DNA of 64,000 nucleotides, taken from contig JBFWMM010000008.1 in assembly GCA_050251615.1 (NCBI GenBank), positions 11,525 through 75,524 on the forward strand, read 5' to 3'. Shown piece after piece: positions 26,201-33,781 of this stretch. Position numbers and translations under genes: made by a program. Origin of the DNA: Sedimentisphaera sp050251615. Its GTDB lineage: Bacteria; Planctomycetota; Phycisphaerae; Sedimentisphaerales; Sedimentisphaeraceae. Positions within the stretch are counted from its first letter, which is position 1, and each line of letters begins with the position of its first letter. Below the pieces are notes generated by a model that did not search any database, had not been told where the DNA came from, and saw only the letters and a program-made list of their open reading frames with translations.

Positions 26201-26953
26201 TTAAAACAGTCTGACAGGTGCAATGACGCCTGAAAAGAATTGCTCAGTGCTCACTTGCTCTTCTTCGCCTTCTGCTTCTATTTCGTATTTCAGGCCAACT
26301 GCCTCGTATTTGCTGCCCGCGTAGCTGTTGTATGAAAGCAGGTGCAACTCGGATACGTTTTTGAGTTTTTGTGCAAGCACGGCGATTTTAGTGAGATTCT
26401 CAGGCGTATCAGTTACTCGCGGCACCAAAGGCACGCGCAACGTATATGAAACACCAAGCTCATCAAGAGCAAAAAGATTGTGCAGAATCGGCTCGTTTGA
26501 GACGCCAGTCCACTTTTTGTGGCTCTCAGCGTCTATCAGTTTCACATCGAAATAGACATGGTCAACCTTTTCCGCGAGCTTCTTGAAGACGCCTTCTTCC
26601 GCGAAGCCCGATGTATCCAGAAGCACATGCACATCAACAAGCCGATCTATCACTTCTCCGACGAAGCCAGCCTGCATAAGCGGCTCACCGCCGGAAAATG
26701 TAACACCGCCCGCGCTTTCATAATACACATCACTGTTATTCATCAATAGCTCGGCGAGTGTAGCTGAATCGTATTCTTTACCGGAAAGCCTCCTGTGCCC
26801 CGCTGAAAGCATCAACTGAGGCTCCATAAGAAGCCCCTCGGGGTTATGGCACCACTTGCAACGCATTGGACAGCCCTTCATAAAAACCGTTGTGCGTATC
26901 CCCGGGCCATCGTTGAGTGCGAATTCCTTTATGTCAAAAACAATACCTTTCAC
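26201..26953 (-). CDS. PflA-type glycyl-radical-enzyme activating radical SAM protein, 250 aa
   Basis: The radical SAM cluster motif CPMRCKWC (C28, C32, C35) is followed by HNPEG and FSGGEPLMQ, as in pyruvate-formate-lyase activases. The N-terminal FALNDGPGIRT is also a family hallmark. At 250 residues it lacks the extra ferredoxin-like insert found in many other glycyl-radical activases, so it resembles PflA itself. These enzymes place the glycyl radical on their partner. No glycyl-radical enzyme is in the window. It lies 12 bases downstream of the LacI-type regulator and may be co-transcribed with it. Confidence 0.85.
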   Translation of the reverse strand: MKGIVFDIKEFALNDGPGIRTTVFMKGCPMRCKWCHNPEGLLMEPQLMLSAGHRRLSGKEYDSATLAELLMNNSDVYYESAGGVTFSGGEPLMQAGFVGEVIDRLVDVHVLLDTSGFAEEGVFKKLAEKVDHVYFDVKLIDAESHKKWTGVSNEPILHNLFALDELGVSYTLRVPLVPRVTDTPENLTKIAVLAQKLKNVSELHLLSYNSYAGSKYEAVGLKYEIEAEGEEEQVSTEQFFSGVIAPVRLF

Positions 26954-26965
26954 GCAACCCTCATA

Positions 26966-27970
26966 TCAACTGTTGACCGTTGAGCGGCGGATGATAAGCT
27001 CGGGCGTAAGGACTTTCTGGATTCTTTCTCCCCTGTTCTTCAGGAGAGTCAGAAGCGATTTGACGCATTCAGTACCCATCTCCTGCTTAGGCTGGGTAAC
27101 GGTTGTGAGGGTGGGGTTCATATATGCGCCGAACTGGAGGTTGTCGTGTCCGGCGATAAGAATATCCCTGCCCACGACAATTCCGCGTTCCTGCAACGCA
27201 TAAATCGCACCCATTGCTATGCGGTCAGTGGCGCAGAAAATCGCATCAGGCATCTCATTATTCTCCAAAAACGCGGTAAGGTTATCGTAGCCGAATGCTT
27301 GATTATCGACTGTCTCCGCGCTGCTCGTTGTCGGGATAAGAACAGGCTTTTTGCCGCGCGCTTCCATTGTCTCAATGTAGCTCCGGCGGCGAGTTTTGAC
27401 GGCAAGGTTTGTGTCGGGATGTACACTGCCAAGATATGCAGGTGAGGTGCCCTGCTCAATGAGGTGCTCTGTAACGAGCCTGGCGCTGAGGTAGTTGTCG
27501 TTAATGACAAAGCTACTGTCGCCGCTGAGGTAGCAGTCGAAATATACCACAGGCATTCGCTTCTCAAGAGAGGCCCAGTCTTCAAGGCTGCATTTGTCAA
27601 CAACCGGCGCAACAATCACCCCGCAAACCCGCAATGATTCAAAATTGCGCAGGATTCTTGCCTCCTCTTCTATGTCGCCGAGAGAACACTGACAGATGAG
27701 CTGGTAACCGTTGTTGTAGGCTTCTTTTTCAGCGGCGTTGATAATCTCACCAAAGAAAGAATCGAAATTCTGGGAAATGAGCATTCCGATAGTGAAGCTC
27801 TCATTGCGCACGAGCCCCGTTGCAAGCAGATTGCGGGTGTAGTGCAACTTTTCGCAGGCCTCAAGCACCTTTTTGCGGGTCTTTTCCGCAACGTAGGTGC
27901 CGTTGAGTACCTTTGAAACGGTATAGCGGGATACCCCGGCCTCTTTTGCCACCTGACCCATTGTCGTCAT
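26966..27970 (-). CDS. LacI-family transcriptional regulator, 334 aa
   Basis: The N-terminal helix-turn-helix GQVAKEAGVSRYTVSKVLNG and hinge region are typical of LacI/GalR, and the remainder is a periplasmic-binding-protein-like sugar sensor (VVYFDCY, IFCATDRIAMGAIYAL, IAGHDN). I choose ATG 27970 because GGAG lies about eight bases upstream; a longer in-frame start at 28006 exists. The adjacent upstream gene is a broken sugar-ABC permease, so this regulator may originally have controlled a ribose-type transporter. A palindrome in the promoter upstream of that remnant is a candidate operator. Confidence 0.88.
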   Translation of the reverse strand: MTTMGQVAKEAGVSRYTVSKVLNGTYVAEKTRKKVLEACEKLHYTRNLLATGLVRNESFTIGMLISQNFDSFFGEIINAAEKEAYNNGYQLICQCSLGDIEEEARILRNFESLRVCGVIVAPVVDKCSLEDWASLEKRMPVVYFDCYLSGDSSFVINDNYLSARLVTEHLIEQGTSPAYLGSVHPDTNLAVKTRRRSYIETMEARGKKPVLIPTTSSAETVDNQAFGYDNLTAFLENNEMPDAIFCATDRIAMGAIYALQERGIVVGRDILIAGHDNLQFGAYMNPTLTTVTQPKQEMGTECVKSLLTLLKNRGERIQKVLTPELIIRRSTVNS

Positions 27971-28024
27971 AAAAAACTCCGTAAAAATTTCTGCCTTAAT
28001 ACTCAAGGTATCGTGTTGACTAAA

Positions 28025-28393
28025 TCACGCTTTTGCCTTGCGCTTCTTAATCAGCATATCGAAAACCACGCTGATCAATATTACGCCTCCCATCACAGAT
28101 GTGTTGAGCGAACTTGGTATTCCCAGCAAGTTTACAAGATTCTGCAAAACCTGCAAGAGTGCTGTACCTATTATTATGCCTATTATTGTCCCTTCACCTC
28201 CGCGAAGCGAACACAACCCGGCCGTGCGAATGTTTTGACGTACATCGGGGCTATTTATATCGAATCGGGGGCCTGGAAAAATCCTGCCCGAAAATTCCAC
28301 TGTTACAGGGGCGCCTCTTTTTTTGCCGAGCGCAGTATCCCCATGGCTCTCCTCTGTGCCGGCCGAAACTGCATTATTTGCTTTGACTTCCAT
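28025..28393 (-). pseudogene. Internally deleted RbsC-type sugar ABC permease remnant
   Basis: The last 58 residues (from RGGEGTIIG, through LNLLGI-type NLVNLLGIPSSLNTSVMGGVILISVVFDML, to the basic tail) match the C-terminus of ribose/sugar ABC permeases, whose normal length is about 310-340 residues. The gene has a good start (ATG 28393 preceded by TGGAG) and an upstream promoter, but only about 60 residues separate the start from the C-terminal block; most membrane segments are missing. The simplest reading is an in-frame internal deletion of about 200 codons. The short product could still be made but cannot be a working permease. No partner ATPase or binding protein is nearby. Confidence 0.65.
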
Positions 28394-28459
28394 TTTTTCA
28401 GCTCCATTATTTCTTGCGCTTCTTACGCAAATTTTTTTTCTTCCCTCTATCCGGCGATC

Positions 28460-28487
28460 ATTGTATCTAAAAGTTGATACGAGTCAA
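28460..28487 (-). promoter_or_regulatory. Promoter with overlapping palindromic operator upstream of the permease remnant
   Basis: On the minus strand TTGACT (28482-28487) and TACAAT (28460-28465) are 16 bp apart. A dyad GTATC-N8-GATAC at 28463-28480 fills the spacer, the usual place for a repressor site. LacI operators normally have a central CG, which is absent here, so assignment to the adjacent LacI protein is tentative. Confidence 0.45.
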
Positions 28488-28664
28488 GTTTATTTTGCCA
28501 AAATCATGCCTGCCCGATTTCAGGCAAGGAATTCCACGGTTAAGCATTTTCAGTATAATATCATGTTTGATAGAACAGGAACAAATAAACTGACAGAAAT
28601 TGAACAGGATGAGCGATATGCCGAAACTGGACAAGACCGCTTCTTTTGAGATGGTATTCCGCAG

Positions 28665-30089
28665 ATGACTTTCGCCGCATTCAGCCCGCTGAACTATTCC
28701 ATTTTGGGTGTTTATATGTTCAGTGTGCTTTTGGTGGGGTTTCTATGCACGAGGAAATCCGAAAGCGCGGAGGAGTATTTCCTCGCGGGCCGCAATATGC
28801 CGGCGTTAGTCGTGGCGATGAGTATGTTCGCCTCACTCACTAGCGCGGTAACGTTTATGGGCGTGCCCCAGATTGCCTACAGCGACAACGTCTCAGTTAT
28901 CCTCGGCGTAGCAGTGAGCCCGATAGTGGCGCCAATACTGATAACCCTTTTCTATCCGGTTTACTGGAAGAACAAGGTTACCACAAGCTACGATTACATC
29001 GCACTTCGCTTCGGTGAGCGCGCTCGCCACACCGCATCGGGTATGTTCATCCTTGCGCGGCTCGGCTGGCTCGGTACGGTAATCTACGCCCCCTCTCTTG
29101 CGCTGAACATCTCAACTGGTATCCCAGTCAAGCTCGCTATTCTGCTTATGGGCGCGGTAGCGACAGTCTATACAATCTTCGGCGGGCTCAAGGCAGTGCT
29201 CTGGACGGATGTCTTGCAGTTTATTGTGCTCGTGGGCGGGGCAATATGGATTGCGCTCGGACTTGGCATTGAGCAGGGGTTTGCCAACGTCATCCGCGCA
29301 AGCGCCGATGCCGGCAAGTTCGACATCTTTCATTTCGGTATCGATTTTACCAAAATGACGGCCGTCAGCGCGATGGTGTCGTTCTTCCTCATATTCACAC
29401 ACGATTACGGCGTGGATCAGATAACCGTACAAAGGCTTATCTCCGTCAAGAGCTTTCGCGGCCTCTCCGGCGCGGTTATATTCAACTCGATTGTGGATGT
29501 GGTGATAAACGCCCTACTGCTTTTTATCGGGCTGGGACTGTTTGTGAAGTATGCCCCGAGCGCCCTGCCTGATGGCATAAACGGCGCCGCTATCTTGCCA
29601 TGGCATATAGTCTCAAGCCTCCCTGACGGAATCAGCGGGGTGATGATTGCAGGTATTTTCGCCGCGGCAATGTCGAGCATGGATTCCGGGCTTAACTCCA
29701 TCAGCACTGTTATCGTGAACGATTTTTCGCGCAACCCGAAAAAAAGCGACAAGGCAAAGGTTCAAGCCGGTCGCTGGCTCACGCTCGTTTTCGGAATCTT
29801 CGCAACTGTTGCCGCGTTCTATGCCGGCTCCATCGGGCATATCGTAAAGGCTTGGAGTTCGTTTATGGCACTCTTCGCCGCCCCGCTCCTGGCGCTGTTT
29901 GTGCTTGGACTGCTGGTGAAGAAGGCGAGGTTTATAGACTGGCTTATAGTCCTGCCGCTTACGATGTCCGCCTGCCTGCTCTTGCAGAAAACACAGCTGC
30001 ACTGGATCTACATTTTTCCGTTCAGCGCGATATCGCAGTTTAGCGTTTCCCTCATTGCCGGCGCAGCGAGACGCATCTTCTTTCGATAA
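28665..30089 (+). CDS. Sodium:solute symporter (SSS family), 474 aa
   Basis: About 12-13 membrane helices with SSS hallmarks: AEEYFLAGRNMP, SAVTFMGVPQIAY, YDYIALRFG and GGLKAVLWTDVLQ. The family couples sodium import to uptake of sugars, amino acids, sialic acid or other solutes; the specificity cannot be read. It is a lone gene divergent from the permease remnant operon. A TATAAT lies at about 28553-28558, but a -35 box is unclear. No small accessory protein is encoded beside it, while an orphan one lies 18 kb upstream in the window. Confidence 0.88.
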   Translation: MTFAAFSPLNYSILGVYMFSVLLVGFLCTRKSESAEEYFLAGRNMPALVVAMSMFASLTSAVTFMGVPQIAYSDNVSVILGVAVSPIVAPILITLFYPVYWKNKVTTSYDYIALRFGERARHTASGMFILARLGWLGTVIYAPSLALNISTGIPVKLAILLMGAVATVYTIFGGLKAVLWTDVLQFIVLVGGAIWIALGLGIEQGFANVIRASADAGKFDIFHFGIDFTKMTAVSAMVSFFLIFTHDYGVDQITVQRLISVKSFRGLSGAVIFNSIVDVVINALLLFIGLGLFVKYAPSALPDGINGAAILPWHIVSSLPDGISGVMIAGIFAAAMSSMDSGLNSISTVIVNDFSRNPKKSDKAKVQAGRWLTLVFGIFATVAAFYAGSIGHIVKAWSSFMALFAAPLLALFVLGLLVKKARFIDWLIVLPLTMSACLLLQKTQLHWIYIFPFSAISQFSVSLIAGAARRIFFR

Positions 30090-30251
30090 ACAAACTTTAG
30101 ATTTCGCTTGGATATGCAGGAGTGAGGAAGCAAATCCCGCAAGCAGGACAAATCATTAAAGACCTCTGGTTCCTTGACGAACAATAAGGTTTTACTCAAC
30201 CGCCCTCCTTGCGCGGGCATCCTTAATTAAGGTGGGGGCTGCCAAACGCAC

Positions 30252-30291
30252 AAAAAAATCGAAGCGGAACACAATAGCATTCCGCTTCGAT
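30252..30291 (-). terminator. Intrinsic terminator of metY
   Basis: On the minus strand a 12-bp perfect stem (arms 30280-30291 and 30258-30269) is followed by a run of T (A-run at 30252-30258 on the plus strand). Confidence 0.75.
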
Positions 30292-30314
30292 ATGAAACGT
30301 AATTAAGCAATGTC

Positions 30315-31619
30315 TCAGTTATTCTGTGAGATTTCAATTGCCTGAGCGAGGTCGGCGATGATGTCGCCAACATTCTCAATACCGACCGAAAGCCTGATGT
30401 ATTCAGGCGAGACGCCCGAAGCAATCTGTTCGGCCTCGGTGAGTTGTTGATGCGTTGTCGAGGCGGGATGAATGATAAGCGTCTTGGCATCGCCGATGTT
30501 GGCAAGATGCTTTGCAAGCTTAACGTTATTTATGAGCTTTTTGCCCGCTTCCAGACCGCCGTTAATGCCGAAGCCGATAATCGCGCCCGCACCTGCCGTA
30601 AGATATTTTTTCGCGTTTGCATGATGTTTGTGGCTTTCAAGGCCGGGATAGTTTACCCAAGCCACAGCAGGATTTTGCTCAAGCCATGTTGCCACTTTGA
30701 TCGCGTTGGCAACGTGCCGCTCCATCCTCACATCAAGTGTCTCAATACCAAGCAGGATTAAAAATGCACCGAACGGGCTTAAACAGGCACCTGTGTCGCG
30801 AAGCCAGTGTGTGCGGATATGAGTAATATAGGCGATATTCCCGAAAGGCTTCAGGGCTTCTGTAAAGACAACACCATGATAGGAATCGTCCGGAGCCGCA
30901 AACTCAGGCCACTTCTCAGGATTATCAGCCCACTTGAAATTGCCGCTGTCAACGATAGCACCGCCGAGATGTACGCCGTGGCCGCCGAGGAATTTGGTGC
31001 AGGAATAAACAACAATATCCGCGCCGTGTTCAATAGGCCTGAACAGCGCGGGAGTTAACACGGTATTGTCAATGATAACCGGAAGGCCGAGCGCGTGCGC
31101 GGCTGCTGAAATGCTGCCAAAATCGGGAACATCGTTCTTGGGATTGCCGACAGACTCCAAATACACAAGCCTCGTGTTCTCGTCCGCAAGCTCGGCAATC
31201 TTCTCCGGCTGATCAGGAGAAAACGGTCTGACTTCAATTCCGAGCTTCTTGAAAGTCTGGGTAAAGAGTGTCCAGGTTCCGCCGTAAAGACTTGTTGAAG
31301 AAATTATGTTTTGGCCGCTGTGGGCTATCGTAAGTACGGCAGCCGTTATTGCCGCCAGTCCGCTGGCAAAGGCAAGCGCGCCAACGCCCCCGTCAAGTGC
31401 CGCAAGTCTTTTCTCAAGAACATCGGTTGTCGGGTTCGTAAAGCGGGTGTAGATGTTACCGAATTCCTTCAAACCGAATAGATTGGCGGCATGTTCGGTG
31501 CTTTCAAAGTTGTACGATGCCGTTGCGTAGATAGGTACTGCGCATGCGTGCGTGGTAGGGTCGTCCCCCTGCCCTGCATGCAGGACTTTAGTCGCAAAAT
31601 GGCATTTATTTTCGTTCAT
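30315..31619 (-). CDS. metY: O-acetylhomoserine aminocarboxypropyltransferase MetY, 434 aa
   Basis: A PLP-dependent Cys/Met-metabolism enzyme with the cofactor lysine in SCTKFLGGHG, the YTRFTNPTTDVLEKRLAALDGG block and the long insert (WADNPEKWPEFAAPDDSYHG) typical of O-acetylhomoserine sulfhydrylases. It makes homocysteine from O-acetylhomoserine and sulfide. The start is ATG 31619 with AAAGGAG upstream; a longer frame is open but unlikely. It is divergent from an Rrf2 regulator, and the promoter contains a dyad that regulator may bind, suggesting cysteine- or sulfide-responsive control. Confidence 0.93.
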   Translation of the reverse strand: MNENKCHFATKVLHAGQGDDPTTHACAVPIYATASYNFESTEHAANLFGLKEFGNIYTRFTNPTTDVLEKRLAALDGGVGALAFASGLAAITAAVLTIAHSGQNIISSTSLYGGTWTLFTQTFKKLGIEVRPFSPDQPEKIAELADENTRLVYLESVGNPKNDVPDFGSISAAAHALGLPVIIDNTVLTPALFRPIEHGADIVVYSCTKFLGGHGVHLGGAIVDSGNFKWADNPEKWPEFAAPDDSYHGVVFTEALKPFGNIAYITHIRTHWLRDTGACLSPFGAFLILLGIETLDVRMERHVANAIKVATWLEQNPAVAWVNYPGLESHKHHANAKKYLTAGAGAIIGFGINGGLEAGKKLINNVKLAKHLANIGDAKTLIIHPASTTHQQLTEAEQIASGVSPEYIRLSVGIENVGDIIADLAQAIEISQNN

Positions 31620-31755
31620 TCTGTTCTCCTTTCCGGCCGGGCCGGTGTAACTCAATTCTGTTTTTACTACTCTTGACCTGCATCATATCTCACTTTTTAA
31701 TCTAAGCAGGGCAAGCCCCACTAAGTAGATAGATATATGTCATCTTGAGTTGGCT

Positions 31756-31784
31756 ATGATAACATACCTCAGTATATCAGTCAA
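31756..31784 (-). promoter_or_regulatory. metY promoter with internal dyad
   Basis: On the minus strand TTGACT (31779-31784) and TATCAT (31756-31761) with a 17-bp spacer. The spacer contains the dyad ATAC-TGAG-GTAT (31764-31775), a possible binding site for the divergent Rrf2 protein. Confidence 0.5.
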
Positions 31785-31844
31785 GATGTTTTTATTGATA
31801 ATTCAATTATTACATCGAAGCGGTGTGATTACGCTCAAAAAAGA

Positions 31845-31872
31845 TTGACTGTCTTGTTGCAAGTCATATCAT
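31845..31872 (+). promoter_or_regulatory. Promoter of the rrf2 regulator
   Basis: TTGACT (31845-31850) and TATCAT (31867-31872), 16-bp spacer, about 40 bases upstream of the rrf2 ATG. The boxes are identical to those of the divergent metY promoter. Confidence 0.5.
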
Positions 31873-31910
31873 AAGCATCTACAAATGGCTTTAAAATAGG
31901 ATTGTTAGAA

Positions 31911-32360
31911 ATGAGTTTATCGCAGAAATGTCAGTATGCAGTTCGTGCTGTCCTCGAGTTGTCCAAGTTTTACGGTGAAGGCCCTGTGCGCATACAGCAC
32001 ATAGCAGAAACACAAAACATACCTCAGAGATTCCTTGAAAATATTCTCAATGAAATGCGCAGTACCGGCATTGTAGAGTCAAGGCGCGGCGCCAAGGGTG
32101 GGTATTTGCTGAAAGTGGATCCGGCAGAACTGAGCATTGGGCAGGTTATAAGGTACATTGACGGACCGCTCAAGCAGGTTGCCTGTATTACCTCTTCTAC
32201 ATCTGAAGAATGCGAGTTGAAAGACAACTGCGTTCTGTCAGACATTTGGTCGCAAGGGCAGAAAGCTCTCGAAGAGATATATGACAATGCCATGTTTGAT
32301 CAGCTTGCCGCTGCGGACACTAAGCTTAAAGAAACAGGTGTTCTGAATTATTGCATTTGA
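31911..32360 (+). CDS. Rrf2-family regulator (CymR/IscR-like), 149 aa
   Basis: Winged-helix Rrf2 protein: CQYAVRAVLELSK at the start, then IPQRFLENILNEMRSTGIVESRRGAKGGYLL. Three cysteines follow, C92, C101 and C107 (C-x8-C-x5-C), close to the spacing of iron-sulfur-sensing relatives such as RirA and IscR. The start ATG 31911 is preferred to an in-frame TTG nine bases upstream. Divergence from metY suggests control of sulfur-amino-acid synthesis, as CymR does in Bacillus; the cysteines leave open an iron-sulfur or redox signal. Confidence 0.85.
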   Translation: MSLSQKCQYAVRAVLELSKFYGEGPVRIQHIAETQNIPQRFLENILNEMRSTGIVESRRGAKGGYLLKVDPAELSIGQVIRYIDGPLKQVACITSSTSEECELKDNCVLSDIWSQGQKALEEIYDNAMFDQLAAADTKLKETGVLNYCI

Positions 32361-32472
32361 TTCCTCGAACTCTCTGGTTAGGGCCCCGAAAAACAAATAA
32401 GCCTGCGGTATAACAAAACGCCCCAAGCATTATTTCTTCATTACCGGATTTGAAACGATGGGGAAACATCTC

Positions 32473-32892
32473 TCAAGCCTTATCGCAGTCGCTCTTTACA
32501 AGTGAGAACTTGAGCGAAGCAGTAATCAAAACGGCGCTTAACAGCATGCCGAGAGAAATCCCTGCGAAATTGCACATCAAATCAAGCGGATCAACGCTTC
32601 GTTCCACAAAAGCCTGGCTTAGCTCATCACCCACTGTAAACAGGCCCAGTAAGGCGGCGGTGATTGTGAGTGATTTGCGGTTTTCGTAAAATCTAAATCG
32701 AGAATAAACGCAGTAAAGCGTAGAAAGCCCCGTATAGGCGATTATATGCAGGAGCTTATCTCCGAAAAAATCAATGATACCTCCATAGTTCTTTTTCAAG
32801 TCAACCATGGATGCGTGCGTGAGATAAAGTAGAAGGATTGTATAAAGAACAGCGAGAGTCAGGGCAATGTTTGAGGCTGTTTTTACTGTCAT
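32473..32892 (-). CDS. VanZ-like membrane protein, 139 aa
   Basis: Four hydrophobic segments and the VanZ motifs DKLLHIIAYTGL and DELSQAFVERSVDPLDLMCNFAGI. VanZ proteins are small membrane proteins linked to teicoplanin resistance in enterococci, but most homologues have no known function. It converges with the rrf2 gene on the left. The 35-base gap to mazG suggests it is the third gene of the rrf2-mazG-vanZ run on the minus strand. Confidence 0.82.
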   Translation of the reverse strand: MTVKTASNIALTLAVLYTILLLYLTHASMVDLKKNYGGIIDFFGDKLLHIIAYTGLSTLYCVYSRFRFYENRKSLTITAALLGLFTVGDELSQAFVERSVDPLDLMCNFAGISLGMLLSAVLITASLKFSLVKSDCDKA

Positions 32893-32927
32893 ACAAAAAC
32901 CTTTCAGGCCTGAATATCAAACAGACC

Positions 32928-33194
32928 CTATTTATGCCCTTCGGCTTGGCGATCGATATATTTTTCTTTTATCGCCAGCTCCATATCAACATCATTGATA
33001 TTAGCCAGCGTACAGAGCCACGCGAATACATCCGCAAACTCCTCTTTTTTGTTTGCGTGATCATCGCCAGCCAGCGCGGTTGCAAGCTCACCCACCTCCT
33101 CTATAAACCAGAGGAAAGTGGCGCTACTGCCGCGCTGTCGGTCGATTTTGCCGTATCTGGCCTCGATCAATTCCTGAAATTGAGAAATCTGCAT
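32928..33194 (-). CDS. MazG-type nucleotide pyrophosphohydrolase, 88 aa
   Basis: A single compact MazG-fold domain with the metal-binding helix pattern EEVGELATAL followed by KKEEFADVFAW (ExxE...ExxD). Such small enzymes hydrolyse NTPs or dNTPs to monophosphates and help clean the nucleotide pool. Its ATG overlaps the stop codon of the upstream rrf2 gene by one base (TAATG), so the two are translationally coupled. Confidence 0.85.
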   Translation of the reverse strand: MQISQFQELIEARYGKIDRQRGSSATFLWFIEEVGELATALAGDDHANKKEEFADVFAWLCTLANINDVDMELAIKEKYIDRQAEGHK

Positions 33195-33604
33195 TAAGTG
33201 AGATTGCCTTCAATCAGGTCAGCTAAGGTTACCTTGGCAAGATATTCCTTGGTAACTTCGATTGAAGAATTGCAGGCGTTTACAATGTTCCGCATGTAGC
33301 TGATATCATCGCAATCCTCGGGAAGTACTATTTCGCTTACCGGAGGGCCGTCAACGGCAACGATAACATCAAGTACTGACACTTCTGCCGGCTGCTTGTG
33401 GAGGTAGAAACCACCACGGGGCCCGCGTTTGCTCCTGAGTATCCCTGCCTTAACAAGGTTTTGAAGAATCTTAAGAAGATATTCGAGTGGAATATCATAC
33501 TCTTTGGAGATAGTTTTTGCCCTGATGGCAATCTTCCTGTCTCCGTTGAGGGCTATATAGCACACTGAAATCAAGCCATAACCCGTAGATCTACTGTACT
33601 TCAT
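33194..33604 (-). CDS. Second Rrf2-family regulator, 136 aa
   Basis: Rrf2 winged helix: MKYSRSTGYGLISVCYIAL, DIPLEYLLKILQNLVKAGILRSKRGPRGGFYL, then SVLDVIVAVDGP. Unlike the other Rrf2 protein in the window it has only two cysteines in the sensor region (about residues 96 and 108), so iron-sulfur binding is less likely. The start ATG 33604 is chosen over a longer open frame because the HTH begins at once. It forms an operon with mazG and probably vanZ. Confidence 0.83.
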   Translation of the reverse strand: MKYSRSTGYGLISVCYIALNGDRKIAIRAKTISKEYDIPLEYLLKILQNLVKAGILRSKRGPRGGFYLHKQPAEVSVLDVIVAVDGPPVSEIVLPEDCDDISYMRNIVNACNSSIEVTKEYLAKVTLADLIEGNLT

Positions 33605-33687
33605 TTGAAGTAACTCCCAAAAAAAACCTGTAATAATTTGAACGGTGCAAGCTTTGCCTGATTTTACGCCCGCACAACACATTGTCT

Positions 33688-33716
33688 ATTATGTCATTTT
33701 TTTGAGTATTATTCAA
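33688..33716 (-). promoter_or_regulatory. Promoter of the rrf2-mazG operon
   Basis: On the minus strand TTGAAT (33711-33716) and CATAAT (33688-33693) with a 17-bp spacer, some 85 bases upstream of the start. Confidence 0.4.
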
Positions 33717-33781
33717 GCTTTTTTTTAAATGTTTTCCTTAATAGCCCAATTTTTTCAAAAAAAGCCAAAAAAACTTAACAA

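Noticed and set aside
31620..31910. Possible SAM or S-box riboswitch before metY
   Set aside because: None of the conserved S-box blocks is visible; a promoter dyad explains the region better.
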